Origin: Apostichopus japonicus
Lineage: Eukaryota > Echinodermata > Holothuroidea > Aspidochirotida > Stichopodidae
Assembly (NCBI RefSeq): GCF_037975245.1
Contig: NC_092570.1
Span: 12,875,001 to 12,939,000 of the forward strand
Length of the DNA: 64,000 bases
Direction: 5' to 3'
In this document: piece by piece, positions 42,643 to 54,803 of the stretch
Layout of the letters: each line of letters starts with the position of its first letter
Position numbering within the stretch: position 1 is the stretch's first letter
The notes under the pieces: generated by a model
Databases searched by the model: none
Told to the model about the DNA's origin: nothing
Seen by the model: only the letters and a program-made list of their open reading frames with translations
Made by a program: the position numbers and the translations under genes

Positions 42643-42790
42643 CTTCAATTTTCTTGGAGAATGGTTTCTCCCAAGCATACACTTTAATGAATTTAATGAA
42701 AGTAAGGATTTCATTCATTTTCTGTACTCGCTCATCGATTATTTTTATGCTTTTCTGTCTCAGCACTGAGGTAGCTTTACCTATCACCAT
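42643..42790 (-). CDS. ABCC5: ABCC5-like exon 5: TMD1 cytoplasmic coupling loop
   Basis: Residues 237-286. It contains DERVQKMNEILTFIKFIKVY and AWEKPFS, one of the best-conserved ABCC stretches (DERVQKMNEVLTYIKFIKMYAW in vertebrate ABCC5, from memory). The acceptor is TTTTACAG/ATG and the donor GAAG/GTACAT. One base carries over and makes Asp with exon 6. The internal ATG at the exon start is not evidence for translation start, because the upstream exons fit in frame. Confidence 0.94.
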
Positions 42791-43651
42791 CTGTAAAATG
42801 ACCAAAAAAAAACTATGGACAACAGTAGAAAAACTGTAAATTACTACTTGTACAATTCTCTTAGGACAAATTACCTTCTAATAGTGTCTATATGGGCAAG
42901 GGAGGGGGGGGATGGGGGCACTGGAGGTGATGCAGGAGAGGAGAGGAACCAGGTCAGAAGAGATTAAGGGGATAGTCCCCAGGGCCACTAAATAAATGTG
43001 GGGCCTGGAAAATGTGGAGAGGGCCTGAAGAGATGTATTCTTTATTCTCCAAATATAAGAGTGCAAGGATAGGGCCGGGTTATATGACTGTCCCCAGGGC
43101 CTGTCCTGGCCCTGAACACCTCAGAGGAGAACTGGCTGTTCCGAAGGACTCGTTCTACATTTACTTTAACACTAAGCAATGTCAGCATAAGGAATTTGAA
43201 TGACTAGGAACTGGCTGCAAATTTGTTGCTTGGTAAACCTGCTAAATGCTGATCTCAAGGACATCCTGAAATTGTTTTCTCAACATTTGGCATATGCAGG
43301 TCAAGTATTAGGTAGGCTGGTTGGTATGCCTGCCGATGGTACTCGTTACTACTTTCGCACCAGGTTTTGAAGTACATATTCCACTCAACATAAGTGTGTG
43401 TTCTTTAAGTATCTTAAGTATATACTGCATAATTTACCATTGATGAAGAGTTACTGGTCAATGCAATTCATCAAGCAGGCTGGAAGCCAATGAATTTTCA
43501 TGACTTGATGCTATCAACTACCCAATTATCACTGTTAACATTAATTGTAAGGCAATAACTTACAGAAAGTGCTTTTGCATGAACAAAAGAACCCATATAG
43601 ATCTTCAAAAACAATAAACATTTCCTATGGACATTTACAGCCAGGTTGTCC

Positions 43652-44019
43652 TTAAAGGCATTGAAGACTCGCCCCAAACTGCGTGCGGCCATCTGAAAAA
43701 GTTAACTTTCCGTTGCTTGCAAGTGACGTTTTGTTTGTGTCGCTACAAAATGCAGACAGTAATGAAACGTGATACCTTGTTATCTTTAGCTGGACCTGAG
43801 ATGTCCATCGCTATTTCATTTGCACACTGTGCTGTGGGTATTGACCGCAGCTGTATGTACTGACTGTATGCTAGTGTCTAATTACCGACGGTAGCAAGCT
43901 GTGTGTGTATTTTCTGGGATCGATGGTGGTGTTTTACACTTCTGTTACACCTCATTCAAAACTAGGTCAGAATACCGGCATTAGACGTTTCTTTTTGCGC
44001 GAGTCTTCACACCCTTTAA
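43652..44019. mobile_element. TTAA-flanked miniature inverted-repeat element, second family
   Basis: 368 bp including TTAA at both ends. Terminal repeats: left TTAAAGGCATTGAAGACTCG; right, reverse complemented, TTAAAGGGTGTGAAGACTCG. No transposase. A truncated inverted copy is at 14,380-14,692. It lies in the intron between exons 4 and 5. Confidence 0.8.
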
Positions 44020-44295
44020 TGGAGTGTATCAACCAATAGACATTCACTTATTTGATTTATCTTCCAGTTACTCAAACAATCTGTACAGTTATGGTTCCGT
44101 GACTAAGGCAGGGTTCAGGAAACTTCTTTTTGAGACTACCTAACTGTGCCCTTTTTTTGGTACTCTACAGCAGAAAATTCCTTGGTCCTATACACGTTAT
44201 GATTTCAATTCAAATTCTAAACTAGGGTCTTTCTTTTTAGGTATCATAGGTTTTTATCTGGTAAACGATAGAATGAGCTAAGAATAAAATAAAAC

Positions 44296-44688
44296 CTAGA
44301 AAAGAGAAGTTAAAATATATTCCGACTTTTCCAAATGTTGATAATATTCTGCATAGACGTCAGCCAGATTAGAGTAGGCAATACACAGTAAATTATTGAG
44401 ACTAAAATATCCTAACATTATGTGTCGCTGCCTAATGTTATAAATTCTCATCCAAACCACAGAGAAACAGCCACTGATCCATAACAGCTTCAACCTGGAT
44501 AGGTTAGTATTAGGAATGTTGTTCTTGGACTTCAACATGAAAGGATCAAGTATGCTACATATAGCCATTCTCCGATCTCTGGCATCACCTTTCCTGTACA
44601 TATATATATCAAACTGTTTATTCTCTACCCACAGGTACCTTTTATCCTGATATAAAACAACCAACGAACAAACAAACAAAAAACACAA
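44296..44688 (-). other. Unidentified 130-codon open frame in intron 4-5
   Basis: An open frame with a balanced composition (fragments DKRYLWVENKQFDIYMYRKG and NLADVYAEYYQHLEKSEYIL) and no family I recognise. It is intronic, with no exon signals matching the transporter phases. It could be a decayed transposon protein fragment or chance. No function is proposed. Confidence 0.15.
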
Positions 44689-44699
44689 ACAAACAGAAA

Positions 44700-46972
44700 A
44701 CAGTGACTTGGCACATTTTGTGGTGATGTAAGTTTATCTTTTATATATATTGCACCCAATAAATTTGTACAAATCTTGGTGAGGGCAATTAAATTTAAGG
44801 ATGACACAGACAAATGAATCACTAAAAATCCTTACCACAAACAGTGTAGCTGTGCTGTGTGTTTGGTTGGTCTCTCTGTCGGTTTTGACCTCGAGAAATG
44901 GTCACATGGCCTAAACAGGGCGTGCCATCTAACACTATATTATCACTGTCGTCATTCAATGTGTGAACTTAAAATTTAGACACATAGTTTTAATATACAA
45001 CTTTAATCATACCCAGCTTCAAAGACGAAAACAACATGAAAAGAAAGACAATTAACACTATTCATACAGCTTGCCAGATTTTCAGTTAAATGGATGAACT
45101 TAAAACTTTGGGCACTTTGTTGTGATATAACTGAAAAGAAGAACCACCAACTTATTTACTGACATTGTTGCACAAAACAATGAAATCATAGCATAATTCT
45201 GGTCATAAACGTCACCCAATTTACACAATATTTGAAGCAGAATAAAAATAATATTTTACTCTTGCAAATTTCTTTTTCCAGGAATCAGTTTGATTTACAA
45301 TTTTGCATGACATTGTAGCTTTGCTGCATTATTCATAACATTTGATATCATGATAATCAATATCCATTTAAATCTGTCATATTTTACATGAGAGATCTAA
45401 TCAGTATGGAACCAAAAGCATTGGAATTTAACCGATTTGTGAAGTAATTTGACTACCCAACAACAATTTACAGGATAGAAGCAGACTGTGCTGCCTGAAT
45501 TTAAAAACCAAAAAAAAAACTGACTTTATTTTTCTGGTAGTCTCTGTAGATTATGGTTGTTTATCATCCCTTGGATTGAATCTTAAAAATGAGTCAAATC
45601 TGTATTCCACTTCCACTCAATCAAACTTTTTGGTGGAATTTGTTATCATTTCAGTTTGTCAAGTTATTGCTTAATTTGTCCTTTATACTGTGCCAAATTT
45701 TACTGAACATTGACAATCACACTTCCATCCAAACTTTGGGCAACACTACTCAAGCGCAGTTTAAAGCAAATTATCCAGTTGATTATTATAATAATTTTTG
45801 CTCTATTATATAATAAAATTTCACAAAAATGCAGTCAATGAGGTTGACGAGCCAAGTTTCATTCATATAATGAAGACAACAGAACATATGTCAGCTTTCA
45901 TGGATACATTTTGTGTGTAATTAGTTAAAGGTTTTGAGGGTCAAATCATATCCATAACACATTTACTCATTAACATTCACATGGTTACCAAATCTACAAT
46001 GGTCAGCATTTGATCGGCGGCCATTTTGCTTTGTGCAATACGCAACAGGTTTTTGCAAACAATGAGTAAAAGTAATGATATCATAAATACCCCTTCACTT
46101 TGTTGAGATTATTTTATATGCTATAATTCACAAACAAACTAAACTTGGCAGACCATCAATGGGATTCTATCCCTTTGGGTGTAGCAGCTGTGGTGAACCA
46201 AGTCACGATTTCTTTTGTATATAACCTTATGAAACACAGCACCTAAATGCCATTTTATGGGTCAAGACTTTCATAACCAGCAAAGTGGGTAAACTTTTTT
46301 TGCAACAACCTTGACCTGTTCAAATGGTAGCCATGCAGTGGAACCCACTGACAATTGTTACCTATGGTTTATTGGTATGTTAATAGTAATTTCTTTGGGT
46401 ATTAGACATCTTGTCAAACTTTGATCTGTTTAAGGGGTAAAAGATAAATTAACTCTACAATCTAGCCATCTGTGTATAAAAAGTCTGGGAAAAACATGCT
46501 TTAAAGAGTTAATTGGTTTCTTCTGATCCAGGGCTTCTTCTCTCCCAGTTTTATTATAGTCTACTGTTCAAATGAGAGAGTTAGACACTCACTGGCAAAT
46601 TTATTGTGTTGGTTAATAACAGAGATCAAACTGAAAGCAGCTGGTTGGGTACTGGCAATGTGTTATTGTATCATGCCTGATGGAAGCATAGGAATATGCT
46701 GTTTGCTTTATTGCATTATTGGTACTTAACAAGCTCAATGAAGTCTGCTTTCATTCAATACAAATGTGATTAAATTACTTAGTGTGCAACTAGGCAAATG
46801 TTACAGCAGAATGTATTTCAGGGTTTCTTTGAATTTGCTGCCGAGGTTTGAAACATAGTTGTCATGTTCTGGTATGGATAGTTAGTATCCAAGTAGCTGG
46901 GGGAGTGGAAGGGGGGAGGGGGGGGGGGGAGTGAGGGAATTGTGAATCATTTAAGAATGTTCTTTGACTGAC
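44700..46972 (-). other. Intron 4-5 remainder
   Basis: AT-rich, no repeat family or coding signal seen apart from the G-run next to exon 4 (about 46,910-46,930). Confidence 0.45.
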
Positions 46973-47149
46973 CTGCATTGGAAGTAGGACCAAGAATGTT
47001 GATAGAGTGCCCAAGAGTGCACCAGGTCCAATGATGATGAGGGCAGCTACACAACCGGCCATGAACATGACCAGAGATGAGATCACAAAATTACCGATGA
47101 TACAGACATCGTAGAGTCTTTGGCTGTCGTTAGCGCAGACATTGACAAT
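46973..47149 (-). CDS. ABCC5: ABCC5-like exon 4: TM3 and TM4
   Basis: Residues 178-236 (59 codons), phase 0 at both ends. It opens IVNVCANDSQRLYD, the coupling segment of MRP-type TMD1 (INICSNDGQRMF type), then two hydrophobic spans, NFVISSLVMFMAGCVAALII and ALLGTLSTFLVLLPM. The acceptor follows CCCCTCAG; the donor is CAG/GTCAGT. Confidence 0.93.
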
Positions 47150-47235
47150 CTGAGGGGAGAAGTAAAGACAAGATTCCACCAATCAGAGGCATTACAAATT
47201 GTTGAAAGAGTTGGTCTATAGACTTAGTTCTTATA

Positions 47236-47405
47236 TACAGGCATGGGATTTGTCCACGAATTCGCGGAATATCAGTGATTTCTTTTCTACCTCGTGGACA
47301 AAAACTATTATCTTAACACACTGTACCATATGCAAAAAACTGGAGCCTATACCGCAATTTTTGCAAAGGTCCATGATTTTTGTTTAAAACCAGGCTCATC
47401 CCGGT
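47236..47405. repeat. Dispersed repeat, inverted copy of 12.35 kb
   Basis: Reverse-complement match to 12,354-12,525, including TTTGTCCACGAATTCGCGG and GGAGCCTATACCGCAATTT. It lies just upstream of exon 4 in the intron between exons 3 and 4. Confidence 0.75.
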
Positions 47406-49530
47406 ATATGTCAAAAAGATATTCAGCATGGTGATTCCATGGTCAAATGCTATGTACATATATTCTAAATAACAGATAAATGTCGCACTTTCTGGGGTCT
47501 TGGCATGCTCACTAGTACAAGCTTGCTCAAACATTGTCTAGAGTGACTACCACAAGATATAGACACAGCAGAATAACAGTGCAGTTGTGTTGTTAAGACA
47601 GGTAAGTGGAAGAAGCCATTTTTGGTTTCCTTAAAGGCAGATGTGGCTAGTTAGTGCAATAGAAAAGACAAGTTTCCATGTTATTTTACAGCAGTGGTGT
47701 TTATAGTAATATGGTGTATTATATATTATGTATGCTGTATATGCTGTATTATACTGTATTATCCATTCTAAGACACATTCCTAAAGCTCTGAAATACCTA
47801 GTTTAACCTGATAGTCTATATCAACTTTGGAAATGCATTCAGCATGACCCTCTCATCAGAGCTCTGGCTCATGTTCCACCACCATCTGTTCTGTTCAAAT
47901 TTTACAAATCTAGCCAGACTAGACATTTGGAAATTTGATCTGTAGTAGATTGGGAGGTATTCAATTGTGGAAGAAAAGTAACTGACCCTTGGGTTACTTT
48001 TTATGACAAAAATCCAGATATGTTTGAACAGTTAAACTTGCTTCAAACCATTGAGCACGATCACTGATAAGATCAAAGTTCAGGGCCACTTTTTAAAGCA
48101 TGAAAAATCCCAAAAGGCATGTAATTTTTTTGTGCCCTAAATTTTTTTTGTCAGATAACAGAACACAAAAAAAAAAGAAGAAAAGAAAAGAAAGAAAACA
48201 GAATAACAAGCCTAACAGCAGCATGTCAAAGGTCACCAGGAAGTATGCCAGAGTCAATTCTCTACAGGGAGACTTGAATAGAGTCTCATTTCCCTGAGAA
48301 GAGTTTTTGCTACTCGGGTGTCACAAAAAACCCAACAACCAGCATGGGGCCAAAAGAAGTTCAGGCCATTTTCAATTATTGGTTGTCATGGTAACTGAGT
48401 CTGCACAGCTTCTAATGGTATTTGTAATGTCATGGTGTTAAACCTAATGGTAGGTACAGTAAGTACTGAATAATTTTTTTTTATTGTTGTCTGGTAAACT
48501 CAACCTATGGCTCAGAAGGCAGACAGGTTATCATATCATATGGAACATTACATACTAAAGTAAGGGTAATAGGCCAGCTAAGCTACCCATGTCAATATCG
48601 TAACATAATAGGAGAGATATGCAATCTTCAAGAAGTGCAGGTGTCTGAATATTCCACACTCTTGAAAGTTTTCATTTTTTAACAGCATCTCGCTAGTTCT
48701 TTGACAATATGTTAAGTGACTACTACAGAACAAGAACTAACAGAGCCAAAAAATACAGGTGGTTGTCTTTGCAAATTAGCTTCTCTATAGTGGCATATGC
48801 TTGAAAATAAAACATGTTGCATAAAGGCCAGCCTTAGTGCCTTTTAAGCATGCTTGATAACTGCTTGAAATTTGTATTCTACTGCAAGTGCTCAATCTCC
48901 CACTTATTCCCTAATATGATTAAAGAGAGTAATTAGGCAATTAAATTTCCCAGGGAGTTCAGAGTGAGTAGTAAGTTGCAGTGACATTGCCAGACATTTA
49001 GAAGTGGGAGGGGGGGGGAGAAGAAAAATGACAGCAACATTGAGGGGGGGGGAGGGGCACAGAATATGGGTAATGCAAATAGAGGGCAAAGCCATGACTG
49101 CATGATATCCAGTCCCTGCCATAAGGGCCCTGGTGGGGGTCAAGAGGAACAATTCTCTCCCTCTAAAGCCTTGTGTTTTTCTTCACCTTCAGCAACTTAT
49201 AGCAACATCAAATCAGCAGAATTTTTTTGGGGGGGGGAGGGGGTAAAAGTGAGTAAAAAATAGTCTAACGACAAAATAGTTGTGTATCTGCCTACATTTT
49301 TGCCTAAGTCATTTGGGCCATCGAATAATTTTCTTGTTGTGTTTTTGGGGCGACATCACTGTATGATTGGTTGAAGGGAACAAATGTGGATACGAACCAA
49401 GTATGATTAATGAAAGCAGTGTTGACAAGTCTAAACATGCCAAGTATGATCTATTCAGTGTCACACTATTCTCAACCTCCACAGACAAAGGTTGAATCCA
49501 TAGAATCAACAACCTAAGGTATCAGTCATT
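47406..49530 (-). other. Intron 3-4 main part
   Basis: AT-rich with A/G-rich runs (about 48,168-48,205) and G-runs (about 49,008, 49,043 and 49,228). No gene. Confidence 0.45.
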
Positions 49531-49534
49531 CTTA

Positions 49535-49800
49535 TAAGCTATGGGATTGGGTAGATTCAGAAAGAGGAGGTGATGGGCGATGACCCAGGGGGGGGGGGGT
49601 GGGGGGAGGGTGGGGGGAGGGTCCATTGTTAAAATGTTACCAGTCTACTAGGCTAGGAAGATGGAAAGGTGCAATAGTAGAGAGGAGACAGGTAAGAGAG
49701 GAAGAGGGCAGTCAATTCATCAAATTCAGGTACTAGTCATCAAATTCAGGTAAATTCATCAAATTCAGGTAAAATTCATCAAATTGAGGTACCGGTCATG
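49535..49800. repeat. Degraded copy of the GGAGACAGGTAAG repeat family
   Basis: Compare with 53,400-53,556: GAGGTGATGGGCGATGACCC, TAGGAAGATGGAAAGGTGCA and GGAGACAGGTAAGAGAGG. A short TTCATCAAATTCAGGTA tandem repeat follows (49,715-49,790). Confidence 0.6.
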
Positions 49801-49883
49801 CTGAGATTACAACTGTAACACAACCTGGACAGCTCTCAAATGATCAAACAACTGGTGGGAGAAATAATGGGTTAGAGCTTTAC

Positions 49884-50117
49884 CTCTCCAACGCTGTGCT
49901 GTTGCAGACTACGCAATCGGGCCAAACGATTAAAGCAAGCAGCTAACGTCCCCGATCGTAATCTCGTGGCTGTGACATTACTGAAATTCCAAAAGAGGGA
50001 ATCGCCAGCAATCCGACCCATGTTCAAGACCCAGATCATCCCCACTAGCAAGAGACCGTACCAGACCTCGACTACAGGAGATTCGACCCACTGTAACAGC
50101 TTCTGGATGAGTATCGC
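49884..50117 (-). CDS. ABCC5: ABCC5-like exon 3: TM1-TM2 loop, TM2, intracellular loop
   Basis: Residues 100-177 (78 codons), phase 0 at both ends. It starts AILIQKLLQW, carries hydrophobic TM2 (VWYGLLLVGMIWVLNM), then the intracellular motif TRLRSGTLAACFNRL and LQQHSVGE. The last part matches the MRP signature RLRGAxxxxxFKKxLxLxxxxxxSxGE. FSNVT near residue 145 is a formal N-glycosylation sequon, but its predicted side is uncertain. Confidence 0.93.
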
Positions 50118-52049
50118 CTGGATCGAAAGGGAAGTACGTAGATGAAGGTAATGTCATGTGTGAGTTTTAACTTTCAGTTATGATTTCTCACATATGCACA
50201 CTTCTGTAGGTTACATACATATTCTATACATGCTGGTGTTAGACATACCAGCAACATTTATTTACATAAGAAACTAAAGCTTTACACTTTCCAAACTCTT
50301 AAAATTGTACCAGGAAAAAATTCTATGCAAAGATATAATACCATATAACATATTAAAACTTGTGTTGAAATATGTGGTTGGGATGATCTACGGGTACAAG
50401 CAATTTTGATAAAGACTGAGTTTTATGACGATTGAAAGGGTCCTTAAAAGTCCTACTAAACAGTAAACACACAGGTGCCATTAAAAGTTTATTGCACATT
50501 GTGTGAAAAGTGCTGTTATTTTGTAGACTAACTGAAAATATTACCAGATTTAAACTGGCTGTAGAGATGTCAAATGTGTAAGAAGTTATGACACTTATGA
50601 AACAGAGGTTAAGTGAGAGTCTCCACATTGAAGAAACATGATATTAATATCTGCTTAAAGGATAATTCATTGATATCTTACAGATCTCTTTAAAAAAATG
50701 CTGCACTATATCGGTCCAGGTCAAATTTCTATGTCACTTGCAAATTCTGAGAAATGCACCCTTCAAACAGCTGTGGCTCAGCAGTTCAGAGTGAATGGGA
50801 TCAGCAGACCGTTAGAGTCAGTCCCTGGGATACAACACAAATCTCAATGGGAATACATTAAGACTGATGGCCTCACCTGACATACTCTACATTACAAATA
50901 TTTCAAGGACATATGGTGTTCACAATAAGGGTTGTTCTGTTGTAAATATGACAGTTAATAAAAAACTTATTTTGGTTGAATTATAATGATTTTTAAAACA
51001 ATGGATTAATATTTAGATTTAAGGGTATACTGAGGAGTCCAAAAACCTCATCAGTTCAGCCTTAAAGGAGCATTCCCAGAAATTTAAAATATTCTATCTT
51101 ATATCTTAGAAACTGAAATACATATAGAGATATCTGTACATACTGTAGCACTCATATTTTAAAATATTTTTAGTTATTCTCTCTTCTTGGACTAGATGAC
51201 ATATCATTTCAATACTAAATTTCTGTTTAAAGTCATCCTTTAATATTCTCATTATTTAGTAATTTATATTACAGCAACAATAATTAATTTTTTCCCCATG
51301 GATGGCAATCATTTTGTAGCAACAAAGTGTTTCATAAAACTGTAGTATTATCACAACTTCTACTGTGCATCTAAAAACAACAATAAATATGGATTGTACA
51401 ACTCCCATAGTCAGGAAACAAGCCATTTTCATTTCCCTGGATTTCAGGGATATTCTGTAGTCATAGCCCAAGAGCACCTGAAGAGGGCTTTTTGTGTAGT
51501 TCCATGTCCCAGGGATTGTGTCCATAAGGTAGCAATTTGTTAGAACCTTCTAGATAAGTTTTTGCTACAAAGTGTCTACATTATTGAAATGCACATTCAC
51601 TGGGTATTAAGCAGATGTGTAAATCGTACATTGACAAGTACAAAATGTATGTCTATTTTGGTTTTCAAAATATCCATCTTTAAAATATGTTCAAGAAACA
51701 GACGCTTCTTTCAGGAAATGTTGATGATTACATTGGCCCCTACTCTGTCATGTTCAATGATAACATTGGCCTATATTCTCAGCCTAATGAGGCAATTCAA
51801 GCTGTACAGTATCTTGGTCATTTCCATTTTGCTTTTGAAGGGATGTCCTATAGAGATCTGTGAACTGGACTAGGCATTTCTGCCACTTTTGAAAAGACTC
51901 CCCAAATATTTGATAAAATTTTCCCCCAAATATTTGGTAAATTTCCCCCAAAAAGAAGTGTTAATGGGCTATTACCCTACAATAACAGCAGTTGTTTCAC
52001 TGCTTTCATTTCATAAAAAAAAGTTAAATTTGTGAAAAGATCTGCTCAC
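50118..52049 (-). other. Intron 2-3, nothing recognised
   Basis: AT-rich sequence; short open frames show no conserved motifs. Confidence 0.45.
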
Positions 52050-52197
52050 TGAGTTAATAAAAGCACACATGATGAAGAGCATTAAGAACAATACTGATAG
52101 TGTTTGTCGTGTGGCCACAAATCGAATAGCAGTCTTTCCGAGAGATGCCCCGTCTCGTCCTCTCTTCTCAACCTCTTCTTCCCAAAGTCTATGGAAT
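52050..52197 (-). CDS. ABCC5: ABCC5-like exon 2: elbow and TM1
   Basis: Residues 51-99. The opening FHRLWEEEVEKRG is the family elbow helix (RLERLWQEEL type), and ASLGKTAIRFVATRQ leads into TM1, LSVLFLMLFIMCAFI. The acceptor is TTTTCTAG/A and the donor TCA/GTGAGC; the end is in phase 0. It joins exon 3 without a frame break. Confidence 0.92.
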
Positions 52198-53179
52198 CTA
52201 GAAAACAATAAACACACGGTCGTTACAAGTACAGGTAATCAGAGGACCCCACAAAACACTTGAAACAAAAGCAGAGGTGTAACTTTGCTAATTCCAACCA
52301 TGTAACGTATTCATCTACAATTCCCAGACATTGGTGATCATTTACAAGTGATATGGGAAGTCAATTGTAGTTCTGTTCTCTGAATGGTTTCAAAACAATG
52401 TAGTTTCTTTCAGCTACACTACCACAGAGGCAGGGGCCGGGGGGGGGGGGTATGTGGGAGGAGTAAGGTTGATGCTATCAATATTTGAGTGTTTAGAGAC
52501 CCAGCACACCCCTCCCTCTCTGGAATACAGGGCCACGCGGGGCATCCATTGCAAGAGCAACAGCAGCGACAATACAACATTGACTGCAAAGGTGTGCTAT
52601 AATTAACCAACTGACCAGTGTTAATCCATTCAACTGTTCTACTGGCATCATGATCCTTGGATATCCACACTGAATCAAAGTAAACTATTAAAGCTGACCG
52701 TACAAACTAATTAAAAACAAGTAACCCAAACTTAACATGAGACAGTGGGTTAGCATGGTCCTGGCTCACAAACAGCAAAAGTGCATTCAACAATCTATTT
52801 TACTATTGTTATTACTGGCAAAATATCCAGGCAAGAGTATCTTTATACAACTCTGACTGTCAAAGATATCGTCCCTTTACCAATAGTAGACAAACCCACG
52901 ATAGATTGCTGCCACACGTGCATTGTTCAAATGTCAACCTATTATCATCTAAATTAGATACAGCATAAACTGTAGTTAAGGCAATCATTTACGTGCTAAA
53001 ATTTCGTGTAGCAATTTTGACAGGCCCGATGTGAGCTCTGTGTCTTATACAAAATGCTGCCGTCCCCATACAGTACATGTACAAACTGATATAATTTGAA
53101 CTTGAATAGCAATCTGCCCATTTTAAATAGCATTTTTGCTATGGGATACTGTTTAAATTATTCACTTAATAAAACAAAA

Positions 53180-53290
53180 CTCTTTGCAAACTGCTTATCC
53201 ACTATAGAGCCTGTGTAAGAGAATGTACATACAAGTAAGTGGGCCTGGCTTTTCGATCCTAGCAGGATCTTCTTCAGAGGCTCAATGACA
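53180..53290 (-). mobile_element. Penelope-like fragment with hammerhead-like core, copy 3
   Basis: Minus-strand copy of the 17.2- and 22.8-kb blocks. Here the first motif is intact (CTGAAGA) with stem AGATCCTGCTAGGATC and GAAA, but the expected CGTC is AGCC. So this copy has lost a different part. Confidence 0.5.
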
Positions 53291-53324
53291 ATTGTCAGTC
53301 AGGAAGATCCCCCAAAACTTACTG

Positions 53325-53556
53325 GTTTTGGGATTTACGAGCGACGATACTAACCTGTCTCACAAGCGAAAATTTTGCGGAAAACATGTGTAGTAACTTC
53401 CAGGGGCTAGATCTATACGGAAGGAGGAGTTAGTGGGCGTTGCCCAGGGGAGCGAGGGCGCAGTGCTAAAATATTTCCAAATGTGTCGTTTGGTAGATAG
53501 GAAAGTGCAATTGTGGAGTGGGAGACAGGTAAGAGTGGAGCGAAGTAAATCCTAAG
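53325..53556. mobile_element. Short terminal-inverted-repeat element (GGATTTAC...CCTGTCTC)
   Basis: Ends GGATTTACGAGCGACG...ACCTGTCTC and, reverse complemented, GGATTTACTTCGCTCC...ACCTGTCTC, about 225 bp apart. Related copies or ends are at 172-345, 49,535-49,800, 54,660-54,803 and 58,780-59,490. Confidence 0.6.
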
Positions 53557-53714
53557 ATTGAAAAGTCAGGCCCACTTACTAAAATTGTACATAAATTGTA
53601 CTCCCTGTAATATATTTAGGTGAGAGTGGACGAGTGGGTATTCCTTTTAACTTTCATTGGTCTACAGTTTTATCACGTTGTTACGTAGTGGCTCTTATCA
53701 GACGTTATCCTTAC

Positions 53715-53865
53715 CTTTTGCCATTATTATATCCTTTTTCTGTGGGGGCCATCTTCCTCAAGTCCTCCTGATTTAATCCTCTTTTGTAGGCCCGTCTGAA
53801 GAATGGGGTCATCCAGGACATTGTAATGTAGGCTAGTAGTCCTGTGTGAGCCATTGGTGCATAAC
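53715..53865 (-). CDS. ABCC5: ABCC5-like exon 1 (first identified): N-terminal cytoplasmic segment
   Basis: Residues 1-50, starting YAPMAHTGLLAYITMSW and ending in a polar stretch with NNGKR. It matches the short elbow segment before TM1 of ABCC5-type pumps (a HPVDNAGLFS-like region in vertebrates). The acceptor follows CAAAACAG; the donor is AAAAG/GTAAGG. The first two bases finish a codon from an upstream exon that I could not find, so this is not the true start. It ends with two bases (AG) that join the A of exon 2 to make Arg. Confidence 0.85.
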
Positions 53866-54659
53866 CTGTTTTGCTGATGATGGAAAGAATAATTAAAGTG
53901 CACGCTAGAACAGATCTTGATACTTAAAATTGTACTCTGAACTCCCCACTGTAAGTAGGCTAAATTGGCTTGCAGTTTCTACACTTTAAATATAATCTTT
54001 ACAAAATGAGGAAGGGGGGAAAAGGTGGGGATGGGAAGGGGAGGTCCACCTTGACATACATTTCTCAGAGATGAAAAATTTCAGAAGTTCAAGTAATTGG
54101 AGTGCAGTATACTGTACGTCTCGCCATGTACTTCTTAACTATGTATTTAACTCATCACTTGATTCCCTTTAAATGTTTGAAGAGATTGTAAAGAAATAAA
54201 CTGGGGACAGCAGTGTGCATAAAAGTTGTTAAGTGCAATAAATACATATAGTTGGGACTAAGAGCTAAAGTATACTGTACAGTATGTATGGAAGTATATA
54301 CTACATAAACCACAGTGCATGTCCACCCCATAAATTATGCACAATGAAGGACAGGTAAGAGTTTTCTGTAGGACGTTCAACGTTCTAGGCTAGGCTCTAG
54401 CCTAGCGCGATAGCAGGCACATATTTTGCACAAAACTTCATCACAATCTCGACAAACTCAGTCTGACATCCGATAATACACATGTGGCTAATTTATTATG
54501 AAACTTGAGAGGAAAATGCGAGAGGGTGAGAGGGAATTTGATTTTAGAAAGTACATTTTTAAGGCACTGGCATAATTTTTAGCAATTGAGTGGCTAAAAA
54601 TTGTGCAATCAGTGGCTTGTAAATTTCCGTAAGATTTGTATCCACTACGAAAACGCATG

Positions 54660-54803
54660 TGTAAACACTTTGGATGGTAGAATGAGAAGGAAGGGCAACG
54701 ACCGGAGGAGCCGGTCGCTGAGGGTGCACAGGGCATACTAGACATGGTAGAATGAGGTGCTAAGGTTGTGGGGAGACAGGTAAGCGAGGAGCGAAGTAAA
54801 TCC
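54660..54803. repeat. GGAGACAGGTAAGCGAGGAG repeat end
   Basis: GGTAGAATGAGGTGCTAAGG, then GGGGAGACAGGTAAGCGAGG and AGCGAAGTAAATCC, matching one end of the family at 53.3 and 59.4 kb. Confidence 0.6.
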
